From NCBI RefSeq assembly GCF_011753055.1, contig NZ_VWWJ01000008.1:62001-126000 (forward strand): 64,000 bases of DNA. The letters are read 5' to 3'. The translations under genes and the position numbers were made by a program. The stretch comes from Burkholderia sp. Ax-1719. GTDB lineage: Bacteria > Pseudomonadota > Gammaproteobacteria > Burkholderiales > Burkholderiaceae. The notes beneath the pieces are model-generated. The model saw only the letters and a list, made by a program, of their open reading frames with translations. It had not been told where the DNA came from and made no database searches. Every line of letters begins with the position of its first letter. Within the stretch, counting starts at the first letter, position 1. Positions 33,932 to 42,547 of the stretch are shown here, piece by piece.

Positions 33932-35389
33932 ATGAAGTCCCCCTCCGGCCGCAAACCTCCTCCACGTCTCGTCGCGCGCTTCGTGGCGATTTCGTGGCGC
34001 GACCTCGCTGTCTCGTTCGGCCCCATCCTGCTGGTCAGCGTGGCGGCCATCTGGCTCGCCGTGCGGCTGATCCAGCCCGCGCCGCCCAGCACGCTGACGA
34101 TGAGCGCCGGCCCCAAAGGCAGCACGTTCTGGAATGCCGCGCAGAAGTACAAGACGATCCTCGCGCGCAACAACATCACGCTCAACATTCTGGAATCGGA
34201 AGGCTCGGCGCAGAATCTCGCGCGCCTGTCCGACCCGGCTTCGCATGTCGACGTTGCGTTCGTGCAGGACGGCCTCGCGAACAAGGTGCCCGAGGGGCTG
34301 GTCTCGCTCGGTAGCGTCGCCTATGTGCCGCTCGCGGTGTTCTATCACGGGCCGCCGGTCACCCGCCTGTCGCAGTTCGAGGGCGAACGCCTCGCCATCG
34401 GCGCGGAAGGCAGCGGCACGCGCGAACTCGCGCTCGCGCTGCTCAAGGCCAACGGCATCGAGCCGGGCGGCAAGACGCAACTGCTGCCGCTTTCCGGCGA
34501 CGATGCGGCGCACGCGCTGGTGTCGGGCAAGATCGACGTGGCGTTCCTGGCCGGCGATTCCGCGCAGCCGCCCGTCATGGGCCGCCTGATGCGCATGCCC
34601 GGCGTGCGCTTTTTCGACTTCGCCCAGGCCGACGCCTACGCGCGCCGCTTCCCCTACCTCACGGCGATCACGATCCCGATGGGCGCGTTCGACTTCGGGC
34701 GCAACCTCCCCGCCGCGCCCCTGCACTTCATTGCGCCGACGGCTGAACTGGTCGCGCGCGACTCGCTGCATCCGGCGCTGTCCGACCTGCTCGTCGAAGC
34801 GGCCAAGGAGGTGCATGGCCGCTCGACGCTGCTGCAGCGCGCGGGCGAATTTCCCGCACCGCGCGCGCAGGACTTCCCGATCAGCGACGACGCCGCGCGC
34901 TACTACAAATCGGGCAAGAGCTTTCTGTACCGCCTGCTGCCGTTCTGGCTGGCGAGTCTCGCCGACCGGCTGCTGGTCGTGCTCGTGCCGATCATCGTGG
35001 TGCTGATTCCGGGGCTGCGTCTCGTGCCTGGCCTCTACGCATGGCGGGTAAAATCGCGGATCTACCGCTGGTATGGTTCGCTGATTGCGCTGGAACGCGC
35101 CGCACAGGCCGATGTTTCGCCGACGGAGCGTCGCTCGCTGATGCGCCAGCTCGACAAGATCGAGGAGTCGGTCAACGGCATGAAGATGCCGCTCGCCTAT
35201 GCCGGTCAGTTTTACGTGCTGCGCGAGCATATCGGCTTCGTACGCGAGCGGTTGCTGGCGGTGCGCGAAAAGCTCGAAGCGACGCGCGATGAAGTCGACG
35301 CGAACGACGAAGCGCGAACCAATGCCGAAGCAGCAACGCCGGGACCGAAGCCGGACGCCGGCGCGCCAGATGCGGAAAGCCCCAGGTAA
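33932..35389 (+). CDS. TAXI-family TRAP-type solute-binding protein with C-terminal membrane anchor
   Basis: A 485-residue protein. It has an N-terminal membrane anchor (FGPILLVSVAAIWLAVRLI, about residues 30-50) and a TAXI solute-binding domain starting LTMSAGPKGSTFWNAAQKYK. That domain contains FVQDGLANKVPEG, GAEGSGTRELALALLKANGI and GKIDVAFLAGDS. A second membrane segment at about 340-365 (LADRLLVVLVPIIVVLIPGL) is followed by a cytoplasmic helical tail with coiled-coil character (residues about 385-460). No TRAP membrane subunits (DctQ/DctM) are nearby. It may therefore be a ligand sensor or partner for a distant transporter rather than a classical binding protein. The ribosome binding site is weak; the ATG is set by the family alignment. 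Confidence 0.85.
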   Translation: MKSPSGRKPPPRLVARFVAISWRDLAVSFGPILLVSVAAIWLAVRLIQPAPPSTLTMSAGPKGSTFWNAAQKYKTILARNNITLNILESEGSAQNLARLSDPASHVDVAFVQDGLANKVPEGLVSLGSVAYVPLAVFYHGPPVTRLSQFEGERLAIGAEGSGTRELALALLKANGIEPGGKTQLLPLSGDDAAHALVSGKIDVAFLAGDSAQPPVMGRLMRMPGVRFFDFAQADAYARRFPYLTAITIPMGAFDFGRNLPAAPLHFIAPTAELVARDSLHPALSDLLVEAAKEVHGRSTLLQRAGEFPAPRAQDFPISDDAARYYKSGKSFLYRLLPFWLASLADRLLVVLVPIIVVLIPGLRLVPGLYAWRVKSRIYRWYGSLIALERAAQADVSPTERRSLMRQLDKIEESVNGMKMPLAYAGQFYVLREHIGFVRERLLAVREKLEATRDEVDANDEARTNAEAATPGPKPDAGAPDAESPR

Positions 35390-35499
35390 AAAAGCAGCAG
35401 GAAAGCGGCATAAAAGCCGCACACAGCACCGGATACGATCAATACTCGAACGACGGGCCGCCGTTGCGGTCCGCATGAAGCCCATCTCGGAGGAACAGC

Positions 35500-36153
35500 A
35501 TGATCCGCGGCATCGACGCCACCCAGCCGGCCTGGTTCTACGACTTCGTGTCGCCGTTTTCGTACCTGCTGCTGGAGCAGTACGACAAATGGCCGGGCTT
35601 CGACTTCGTGCCGACGCCGGTCCTGCTCAGCGACCTCTATCGCCATTGGGGCACGCCATACGGCGGCGCGATTCCCGCCAAGCGCATCTTCACCTATCGA
35701 CACGCGCTGTTTCGCGCCGAACAGCTTGGCATTCCGCTGAAGATGCCGCCGGCGCATCCGTTCGACTCGGTCAAGCCGATGTTGCTGGCCATTGCCGCGG
35801 GCGGCGAATTCGCCTGCGTGCGCGAGATCTTCCGCTTCATCTGGCGCGAAGGCCGCGACCCGTCGAGCGAGGAAGGTTTCGAGCAGTTGTGCGAACGCGT
35901 GGGCATCGCGCATGGCGAAGCGCTGATCGAAGAGGAAGCGGTGCGCGCGCAACTGCGCCGTTATACCAATGACGCGATCGCGATGGGCGTGTTCGGCGTA
36001 CCGACCTTCTGGATGAACAAGCAGCTTTTCTGGGGCGAGGATGCGCTGCCGATGGTGCTCTATTGCGCGCGCACGCCGAACTGGCTCGACTCGCGCGAGG
36101 TCAAGCGCATCAGCACCCTGCCTTCAGGACTGGCAAGCCCGGAAACGGCCTGA
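35500..36153 (+). CDS. 2-hydroxychromene-2-carboxylate isomerase / DsbA-fold protein
   Basis: A 217-residue protein of the HCCA isomerase group (kappa-class GST, DsbA fold). It starts with WFYDFVSPFSYLLLEQYD, where the serine after P-F is the usual glutathione-binding residue. The C-terminal signature GVFGVPTFWMNKQLFWGED is present, and there is no CxxC redox motif. Such enzymes isomerise glutathione adducts in aromatic degradation, but no naphthalene-type pathway is nearby. GGAGGAAC lies 7 bases before the ATG. Confidence 0.88.
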   Translation: MIRGIDATQPAWFYDFVSPFSYLLLEQYDKWPGFDFVPTPVLLSDLYRHWGTPYGGAIPAKRIFTYRHALFRAEQLGIPLKMPPAHPFDSVKPMLLAIAAGGEFACVREIFRFIWREGRDPSSEEGFEQLCERVGIAHGEALIEEEAVRAQLRRYTNDAIAMGVFGVPTFWMNKQLFWGEDALPMVLYCARTPNWLDSREVKRISTLPSGLASPETA

Positions 36154-36230
36154 ATCCGCGGGACGGGTCCGGCACGCAAACCGCGCCGTTTCGGTCGGGC
36201 TGTCGGCGCTGGTTTTGTCCCTGATGCCGG

Positions 36231-36280
36231 CCATAGGGCGCGCCCTATGGCGGCCCGGCGCGCGGCGGCATAAGGTTATG
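36231..36280. promoter_or_regulatory. Two palindromes upstream of the LysR gene
   Basis: CCATAGGGCGCGCCCTATGG (36231-36250) is a perfect 20-base palindrome, 22 with the flanking G-C pair. CATAA-GG-TTATG (36269-36280) is a second, 12-base palindrome. Both carry CATA/TATG ends. They lie 75-125 bases before the LysR start and are good candidates for its own binding sites. Confidence 0.6.
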
Positions 36281-36354
36281 GCTGAAGCCGTGCGCGCGCA
36301 GCACGGCCGCCGCGCCCCACGCGGCTTTTAAACCGCCCCACGCTTTTGCATCAC

Positions 36355-37380
36355 ATGGACGACACTGCCCTTTCCCTCGACATCTGGCTCGTGCGCGTGC
36401 TGCGCACGCTGCTGGTCGAGCGCAGCGTCACGCAGGCCGCACTGCGGCTGAACCAGACCCAGCCGGCCATCAGCACGGCGCTGCGGCGCCTGCGCGAGAT
36501 CCTGGGCGACCCCATTCTCGTGCGCGGCAAGGCCGGCATGGTGCCGACCGAATATGGCGAGTCGCTGCTCGCGCATGCGCAGCGCGTGCTGCGCGATGTC
36601 GACTTCGTCGCCACACCGCACGGCGATTTCGATCCGGAGCGCTCGAAGCGCACCTTCCGCGTCGCCGCACCCGACTACCTCAACGACTTCTTCATGCCGA
36701 CGCTGATCGCCTGGTTTCGCGAGGCGGCTCCTGCGGCGCGGCTGGAGATCCTGTCGCTGTCGCCCACGCTCGATCATTACGGCGCACTGGAAGCGGGCGA
36801 ACTCGACATCGTGATCGGCAACTGGCCCAAGCCTGACGCGCGTTTCGCGCGCAGCGACCTGTTCACGGACCGCATCGTCTGCATGATGCGCGCCGATCAT
36901 CCGCTCGCGCGTGCGCCGCTTACGCGCGAGGCCTATCTGGCGGCGGGACATCTCGCGCCCACGCCTTACACCGGCGCGAACGCCAGCCCGATCGACATCG
37001 GTTTCGCAAAGGCCCGCGCGCACCGGCACATCGTCGCGACGCTGCCCTACTTCGGCCTCGTGCCGCAGGTCTTGCTGCAATCGGATCTGATTTTCACCAC
37101 CACGCGCCGGTTCGCTACGCACTACGCGGGACTGTTGCCGATTGCGGTGGCCGAACCGCCGTTCGCGTTTCCGCGCATCCGCTGTTATCAGATGTGGCAT
37201 CCGCAACCGGATCGGCCAAGCGATGTGTACTGGCTGCGCGATCTGATCGAAGGCGTGTCGGCTTCGTTGACGGTGCGTGGAGGCAAGCGTGCGAACGGCA
37301 CGAGCAAGCGTGGGGCGGCAGGTGCTCGCAGTGCGGCGGTTGCGAAGGCGGTGGCGGCTTCGACGCAGGAAGAAGCTTGA
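36355..37380 (+). CDS. LysR-family transcriptional regulator (NodD/NahR-like)
   Basis: A 341-residue LTTR. The N-terminal winged helix is LVRVLRTLLVERSVTQAALR with LNQTQPAISTALRRLREILG and DPILVRGKAGMVPTEYGESL. The C-terminal half is the periplasmic-binding-like effector domain (from about 95). A Lys/Arg/Ala-rich tail follows the domain. The ATG at 36355 is chosen over a TTG three codons earlier. The target is unknown; it lies 200 bases downstream of the HCCA-isomerase-like gene on the same strand, with two palindromes between. Confidence 0.88.
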   Translation: MDDTALSLDIWLVRVLRTLLVERSVTQAALRLNQTQPAISTALRRLREILGDPILVRGKAGMVPTEYGESLLAHAQRVLRDVDFVATPHGDFDPERSKRTFRVAAPDYLNDFFMPTLIAWFREAAPAARLEILSLSPTLDHYGALEAGELDIVIGNWPKPDARFARSDLFTDRIVCMMRADHPLARAPLTREAYLAAGHLAPTPYTGANASPIDIGFAKARAHRHIVATLPYFGLVPQVLLQSDLIFTTTRRFATHYAGLLPIAVAEPPFAFPRIRCYQMWHPQPDRPSDVYWLRDLIEGVSASLTVRGGKRANGTSKRGAAGARSAAVAKAVAASTQEEA

Positions 37381-37444
37381 GCGGATTGGCGAGCGCGCCG
37401 ATCATCAGGATTGCAAACCATCCTTCACACGAACGCTTTCGCGT

Positions 37445-37840
37445 TCATTTCGACACTTTCATTTTCCAGTCGGGATGATTCGCGAGCACGAACTCGCCGT
37501 CGTCACCCTTGACGACCGGGCTACACCAGTCCGAGACGTTCCTGCGCCACTGAACATGGCTGCAGTACTTGCCGTCATCGGAGATTTTCCAGGTGCCAGT
37601 GCCAGGCGCCGAATAATGCTTCGATGAAGTGAAGCCCGAGGTCCAGACAGCCTCGACGCTACCATCGTCGGCGTCTTTCCAGAGCGTCGTCGAACCGTCC
37701 GTATAGGTGATCTGGATCTGCGCGCCGGGCATGAGTTGCTGGAGCTCGTCGTGCGTAAGCGGCGTGGCGCCGTCGGCAATGGCAGGGGAAGATGCGAGCA
37801 CCGGAACGGCGATCGCCAGGCTTGCGAGCGTGACTTTCAT
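37445..37840 (-). CDS. Secreted hypothetical protein, DUF995-like
   Basis: A 131-residue exported protein. The signal peptide MKVTLASLAIAVPVLASSPA is cut near Ala22. The mature part begins ATPLTHDELQQLMPGAQIQI and contains GTGTWKISDDGKYCSHVQWR and SDWCSPVV, a pair of cysteines that may form a disulfide. The TWKIS-DGKYC pattern resembles DUF995 proteins, whose function is unknown. Spacing of beta-strands suggests a small beta-barrel or sandwich. It is convergent with the LysR gene, with 64 bases between. Confidence 0.7.
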   Translation of the reverse strand: MKVTLASLAIAVPVLASSPAIADGATPLTHDELQQLMPGAQIQITYTDGSTTLWKDADDGSVEAVWTSGFTSSKHYSAPGTGTWKISDDGKYCSHVQWRRNVSDWCSPVVKGDDGEFVLANHPDWKMKVSK

Positions 37841-37878
37841 ATTGGACCTCTTCTACGTCATGCAGCAGCACAAAACAT

Positions 37879-37916
37879 ACTGGGCGGTCATGCTGAAAAT
37901 TGCATGACCGCCCAGT
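37879..37916 (-). terminator. Long hairpin downstream of xdhC
   Basis: ACTGGGCGGTCATGC (37879-37893) and GCATGACCGCCCAGT (37902-37916) form a perfect 15-bp stem with an 8-base loop. On the minus strand ATGTTTTGTG follows. It lies about 100 bases after the xdhC stop and just upstream of the secreted protein gene. It probably ends the xdhABC message; the T-run is modest. Confidence 0.65.
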
Positions 37917-38013
37917 TCATTGAAGCTGTTGCGAAGTCCAAAAGCAAATTGATGCGCTTGCTACATTAGCGCCCGCATCGTTTTGCGTGACGGCTCTTTC
38001 GAGTTGATTACGC

Positions 38014-38595
38014 CTATGCGAAAGACTCCCGACGCACGTTGTTCGGCAACATCACCCGCATTTGCATCAACTGCGCCGCCACGGCCACCGCAATCGACGA
38101 CGGCGCTTTGTCCACGATCCCCGTCACGCCGATCGGGCAGGTGATCTCGCTCATGCGCTCCGCCGCCACGCCGCGCTCGATCAAGCGCCGTTCGAACTTC
38201 ACACGTTTCGTCTGCGAACCGATCAAGCCGAACCACGCGAAATCGCGCCGCCGCATGATGCGCTCGGACAACTCGAAATCGAGCGCGTGGTTATGCGTCA
38301 TCACGATGAAGTACGCACCCGCCGGCGCTTCGTCGACGATCGCTGCGGGCGTGTCAGTCGCCTCGATCTGCACATTCGCGGGCGTTTCATCGGGGAAGAG
38401 CTCGTCGCGTTCGTCCACCCATTGCACGACGCAGGGCAGCATGCCGAGCAGCGTCACGAGCGCATGGCCCACGTGACCCGCGCCGAACAGCACAACGTGC
38501 ATCGGCCCGTACTGCGGCGCCGGCGTACTGCGTCGGCCAATAAGCACGCGACCGTGGCTATCGACGTTCACGCAATGATTCGGATGACTACGCAT
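38014..38595 (-). CDS. xdhC: XdhC, N-terminally shortened xanthine dehydrogenase maturation factor
   Basis: A 193-residue protein that matches only the C-terminal Rossmann half of XdhC: MHVVLFGAGHVGHALVTLLG, VQWVDERDELFP, FELSERIMRRRDFAWFGLIG and TCPIGVTGIVDKAPSSIAVA. Full-length XdhC proteins have about 280-350 residues, with an N-terminal CoxI/XdhC domain that is missing here. The gap to xdhB is only 28 bases, so no frameshifted remnant is hidden. The ATG has a good GAGG site. XdhC binds the molybdenum cofactor, protects it and promotes sulfuration before insertion into XdhB. The first 31 residues (MRSHPNHCVNVDSHGRV onwards) are not family-like. Confidence 0.82.
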   Translation of the reverse strand: MRSHPNHCVNVDSHGRVLIGRRSTPAPQYGPMHVVLFGAGHVGHALVTLLGMLPCVVQWVDERDELFPDETPANVQIEATDTPAAIVDEAPAGAYFIVMTHNHALDFELSERIMRRRDFAWFGLIGSQTKRVKFERRLIERGVAAERMSEITCPIGVTGIVDKAPSSIAVAVAAQLMQMRVMLPNNVRRESFA

Positions 38596-38623
38596 ATCAA
38601 GATCCTCGTTCGCCTGAGCCGTC

Positions 38624-40978
38624 TCAACCGCGCGCCATGGTCCGTACTGCGCTCACGCCCTTGAGGATTTCCTCGGCGGTAGCGGGCGCGTTCATCGGCG
38701 GATTGAAGCGATAGTCGGCCACGCTCGACACAGCGTCGCGGATCGCGAAGAACACCGAAAACGGCAGCAGCAGCGGCGGCTCGCCCACGGCTTTCGAGCG
38801 ATGGATGCTGTCCTCGGCGTTGCGGTTCTTGAACAGCTTCACGCTGAATTCGGGCGGCGTGTCGTTCACGGTCGGGATCTTGTAGGTGGACGGCGCGTGC
38901 GTCATCAGCTTGCCGTCCTGCTTCCACCAGAGTTCTTCCGTGGTAAGCCAGCCCATGCCCTGAATAAAGCCGCCTTCCACCTGCCCCACGTCGAGCGCCG
39001 GGTTCAGCGACGCGCCCACGTCGTGCAGCGCATCGGCGCGCAGCACGCGCATTTCGCCGGTGAGCGTGTCGATCACCACTTCCGAAACGGCTGCGCCATA
39101 CGAGTAATAGAAGAACGGCCGGCCGCGCAGCGTCGCCTGATCCCAGTAAAGCTTGGGCGTGGCGTAGAAGCCATCCGACCACAGTTGCACGCGCGCCAGA
39201 TACGCCTTCTGCACCAGCGTGCCGAACGGCACCACTTCGTCGCCGACAATCGCGCAGTCGTTGGCGAAGCGCACGTCCGCCGCGTTGACCTTGCCCTTGC
39301 CCCACGTCGTCGCGGCAAGCGACGCAAGACGTTCGCGCAGTTGACGCGCGGCGTCCTGCGCGGCCTTGCCATTCAGATCGCTGCCGGTGGACGCCGCCGT
39401 TGCCGAGGTATTGGCAACCTTGCTGGTGTCCGTGGCCGTCACACGCACGCGGCCAAATTCGATGCCGAGTTCATGCGCCACCACCTGCGCGACCTTGGTG
39501 TTGAGTCCCTGGCCCATTTCGGTGCCGCCGTGATTCACGAGCACGGAGCCATCGGTATAGATGTGCACCAGCGCGCCGGCCTGGTTGAAGTGCGTGACGT
39601 TGAACGCGATGCCGAACTTGCACGGCGTAATCGCGATGCCCTTCTTCAGCACTTCGTTGTTCGCATTGAATTCGCGGATCGCCGCGCGACGCTTGCGATA
39701 GCCGCTCGTTTCCACGAGTTCGTCCATCAGCTCGTGAATCACGTTGTCTTCGATGGTCTGGCCGTAGGGCGTTTCGTTGTTCTCGGTCTTGCCATAGAGA
39801 TTGCGCTTGCGCACATCGAGCGGATCGAGGCCGAGCGAGCGCGCCACGTCGTCCATGATGTATTCGATCGCGAACGCGCCTTGCGGGCCGCCGAAGCCGC
39901 GGAACGCCGTATTCGACTGCGTATTGGTCTTGCCGCAGAAGCCCGAGATCGACACATCGGGCAACCAGTAGGCGTTGTCGAAGTGGCACACCGCGCGCGT
40001 CATCACCGGGCCGGACAGATCGGCGGAGAAGCCGCAGCGCGAGGTCATGTCGACGCTCACGCCTTCGATCGTGCCTTGATCGTCGTAACCCACTTCATAG
40101 GTGTAGTGGAAGTCGTGACGCTTGCCCGTGATCATCATGTCGTCGTCGCGGTCTGGGCGCAGCTTCACGGGGCACAGCAGCTTCCACGCCGCCAGCGCCG
40201 CGCAGCACGCGAAAATGCCCGACTGCGATTCCTTGCCGCCGAAGCCGCCGCCCATGCGGCGGCATTCCACCAGCACGTTATGCGAAGCGACGCCCAGTAC
40301 GTGCGCGACCAGATGCTGCATTTCGCTCGGGTGCTGCGTCGAGCACCAGACGTGCATGCCGTCGTCGTCCTTCGGCACGGCGTAGGCGATCTGCCCTTCC
40401 AGATAGAACTGTTCCTGGCCGCCCAGCAGCATCTCGCCTTCATGGCGATGCGCGGCGCGTGCGGCGCGCGTCGAGGCTTCGCCGCGCGCGAGCTTCATCG
40501 GCGGCAACACCGACTGATTCGCGGCGCGCGCCTGCTGCGCCGTCAGGATCGGCGGGAGTTCTTCGTATTGCACTTCGGCGCGGCGCGCGGCGAGGCGCGC
40601 GATGTCATGCGAAGTCGCCACCACGATGAACATCGGTTGCCCGACGAATTGCACGATGCCATCGGCCAGCACGGGATCGTCGTGGATGATCGGGCCGCAG
40701 TCGTTGACGCCGGGAATGTCCTCGGCGGTCAGCACGGCGACGACGCCGGGCGTGGCGCGCACCTTGGCGAGGTTCATCGACACAATGCGCGCATGCGCCT
40801 TCTGCGACAGACCGAGCGCGGCGTGCAGCGTGCCCGCGACGGTCGGAATGTCGTCGGTGTAAGTGGCGCGGCCGCTCACGTGCAGATGCGCGGATTCGTG
40901 CGGGCGCGAGACGTGCACCTGTGCGAAAGGCTCACGGGCCTTCGCTTCTTCCAGGAACGGTTCGGCTTGCTGGTTCAT
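38624..40978 (-). CDS. xdhB: Xanthine dehydrogenase molybdopterin-binding subunit
   Basis: A 784-residue large subunit. It starts with the aldehyde-oxidase/XDH a/b hammerhead domain (ESAHLHVSGRATYTDDIPT), followed by Mo-binding segments. These include GGQEQFYLEGQIAYAVPKDD, RMGGGFGGKESQ, FRGFGGPQGAFAIEY and GGTEMGQGLNTKVAQV. The late part has DVGQVEGGFIQGMGWLTTEE and RSKAVGEPPLLLPFSVFFA, which carries the catalytic Glu in VGEPP. It oxidises hypoxanthine and xanthine to urate with XdhA as electron acceptor. It starts 33 bases after xdhA and is followed by the short xdhC. Confidence 0.96.
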   Translation of the reverse strand: MNQQAEPFLEEAKAREPFAQVHVSRPHESAHLHVSGRATYTDDIPTVAGTLHAALGLSQKAHARIVSMNLAKVRATPGVVAVLTAEDIPGVNDCGPIIHDDPVLADGIVQFVGQPMFIVVATSHDIARLAARRAEVQYEELPPILTAQQARAANQSVLPPMKLARGEASTRAARAAHRHEGEMLLGGQEQFYLEGQIAYAVPKDDDGMHVWCSTQHPSEMQHLVAHVLGVASHNVLVECRRMGGGFGGKESQSGIFACCAALAAWKLLCPVKLRPDRDDDMMITGKRHDFHYTYEVGYDDQGTIEGVSVDMTSRCGFSADLSGPVMTRAVCHFDNAYWLPDVSISGFCGKTNTQSNTAFRGFGGPQGAFAIEYIMDDVARSLGLDPLDVRKRNLYGKTENNETPYGQTIEDNVIHELMDELVETSGYRKRRAAIREFNANNEVLKKGIAITPCKFGIAFNVTHFNQAGALVHIYTDGSVLVNHGGTEMGQGLNTKVAQVVAHELGIEFGRVRVTATDTSKVANTSATAASTGSDLNGKAAQDAARQLRERLASLAATTWGKGKVNAADVRFANDCAIVGDEVVPFGTLVQKAYLARVQLWSDGFYATPKLYWDQATLRGRPFFYYSYGAAVSEVVIDTLTGEMRVLRADALHDVGASLNPALDVGQVEGGFIQGMGWLTTEELWWKQDGKLMTHAPSTYKIPTVNDTPPEFSVKLFKNRNAEDSIHRSKAVGEPPLLLPFSVFFAIRDAVSSVADYRFNPPMNAPATAEEILKGVSAVRTMARG

Positions 40979-41011
40979 GGTTCGTTCTCCATATTTCTTC
41001 CGTTATCTGGT

Positions 41012-42547
41012 TTAAGCGGTTTCCGCCGCCACGTTGCGTACATTGACCGCCTGCGGCGCAAGCGGATTGTGCGGACGCGTTTCCAGCCAGAAACGGTAAA
41101 GCGTGTTCTTCGCGGCTTCGAGGCGATAGTCGCTGGTCGCGCGCATATCCGAGAGCGGCGCGTAGTCGTTGCCCATGGCAATCATCGCGGCCTGCGCGGT
41201 GGCTTCATGCCATTGCGCGTCGGCCAGCACGGCTTCGGTGTGGCTCGCGCGCTTGGGCGTGGCGGCCATGCCGCCGAAGGCAATGCGCGGCTCGCGGACC
41301 GTGTCGCCATCGGCGATAAAGGCGAACGCGGCGCACACGGCGGAAATATCCGAGTCGAAGCGCTTAGACACCTTGTAGGTGCGGAACTTGAGATTCGCAC
41401 GCGCGCCGGTGCGCGTCGGCACTTTCAGCGCGAGCACGAATTCGTGCTCGGCCATGTCTTTCTTCTGGTACGCCAGATAGAGGTCTTCGAGCGGCATTTC
41501 GCGCTCGATCTCACCGCCGCGCAGCACCACGCGCGCGCCCAGCGCGATCAGGCCCGGCATCGAATCGCCGATCGGCGAGCCGTTGGCCACATTCCCGCCA
41601 ATCGTGCCCGCGTTGCGGATCGGCAGTGAGGCGAAGCGCAGCCACATCTCTTCGAGTTCCGGATAGTGCTTCGCGAGTTCCGCGTAGGCGCGCTCGACAC
41701 TCACGCCCGCGCCGATTTCGATGAACGCGTCGTTCACCTGGATTTCGCGCATCGCGTCGACCTGACCGACATAGACGATGTCGCCCAGTTCGCGCATCTG
41801 CTTGGTGACCCACAGGCCGATATCGGTACTGCCGGCGAGAATGCGCGTGTTCGGGCGCGCTTCCTTGATGGCGGCGAGTGCGTCGACGGTGCGCGGCGCG
41901 TCGTATTGCTGGCCCTTGTGTTCGTAGTGGAAGGTGTCGCCGCGCTCAATCGTGGCGAGCGTCTGCGCCAACGTCTTGACGTCGACGGGCGCTTTCGGGC
42001 CTTCGAGTTTGAACATCTGCTCGGCGGCGTCGAGGATCGGACGATAGCCCGTGCAGCGGCACAGATTGCCGGTGAGCGCGTTAGCGATATCGTCGCGCGA
42101 TGGCGTGCTGCAGGCGGCCTTGTTCGCGCAGCCGCCAGGCGCGCCGGCGTGCTCGTGACCGGTCTTCTCATAGAGCGCCCACATCGACATCACGAAGCCC
42201 GGCGTGCAGAAACCGCACTGCGAGCCGTGGCAGTCCACCATCGCCTGCTGCACGGGATGCAGCGAGCCGTCCGGCTGGCGCAGGTCTTCCACTGTGAACA
42301 GCGCCTTGCCGTCGAGCGTCGGCAGGAACTGGATGCAGGCGTTGACCGCCTTGAAGCTCACGCCGCCTTCGGCATTGCGTTCGCCGACCACGACCGTGCA
42401 CGCGCCGCAGTCGCCTTCGGCACAGCCCTCCTTGGTGCCGGTGCAGCGCGCGTCTTCGCGCAGGTACTGGAGAACGGTGCGGGTCACGCCCGCGTCGCTG
42501 ACTTCGCGAATCGCGTTGCGGTGATAGAAGCGGATCGGCTCACTCAT
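41012..42547 (-). CDS. xdhA: Xanthine dehydrogenase small subunit (2Fe-2S and FAD)
   Basis: A 511-residue subunit. Residues about 1-90 are a ferredoxin-like 2Fe-2S domain with CTGTKEGCAEGDCGACTVVV. A second 2Fe-2S helical domain has CHGSQCGFCTPGFVMSMWAL and GNLCRCTGYRPI. FAD-binding and CO-dehydrogenase-flavoprotein C domains follow (ILAGSTDIGLWVTKQMR, GGNVANGSPIGDSMPGLIAL). It passes electrons from the Mo site to NAD+. Start at MSEPIRFYH (42547); the 29-codon extension upstream is not conserved. It is the first gene of the xdh operon and diverges from an MFS gene across 505 bases. Confidence 0.95.
   Translation of the reverse strand: MSEPIRFYHRNAIREVSDAGVTRTVLQYLREDARCTGTKEGCAEGDCGACTVVVGERNAEGGVSFKAVNACIQFLPTLDGKALFTVEDLRQPDGSLHPVQQAMVDCHGSQCGFCTPGFVMSMWALYEKTGHEHAGAPGGCANKAACSTPSRDDIANALTGNLCRCTGYRPILDAAEQMFKLEGPKAPVDVKTLAQTLATIERGDTFHYEHKGQQYDAPRTVDALAAIKEARPNTRILAGSTDIGLWVTKQMRELGDIVYVGQVDAMREIQVNDAFIEIGAGVSVERAYAELAKHYPELEEMWLRFASLPIRNAGTIGGNVANGSPIGDSMPGLIALGARVVLRGGEIEREMPLEDLYLAYQKKDMAEHEFVLALKVPTRTGARANLKFRTYKVSKRFDSDISAVCAAFAFIADGDTVREPRIAFGGMAATPKRASHTEAVLADAQWHEATAQAAMIAMGNDYAPLSDMRATSDYRLEAAKNTLYRFWLETRPHNPLAPQAVNVRNVAAETA

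Noticed and set aside
38801..41629. 942-codon open frame on the plus strand
   Set aside because: It lies antisense to xdhB/xdhA, is Arg/His-rich and has no family motif. Such frames are normal opposite GC-rich genes.
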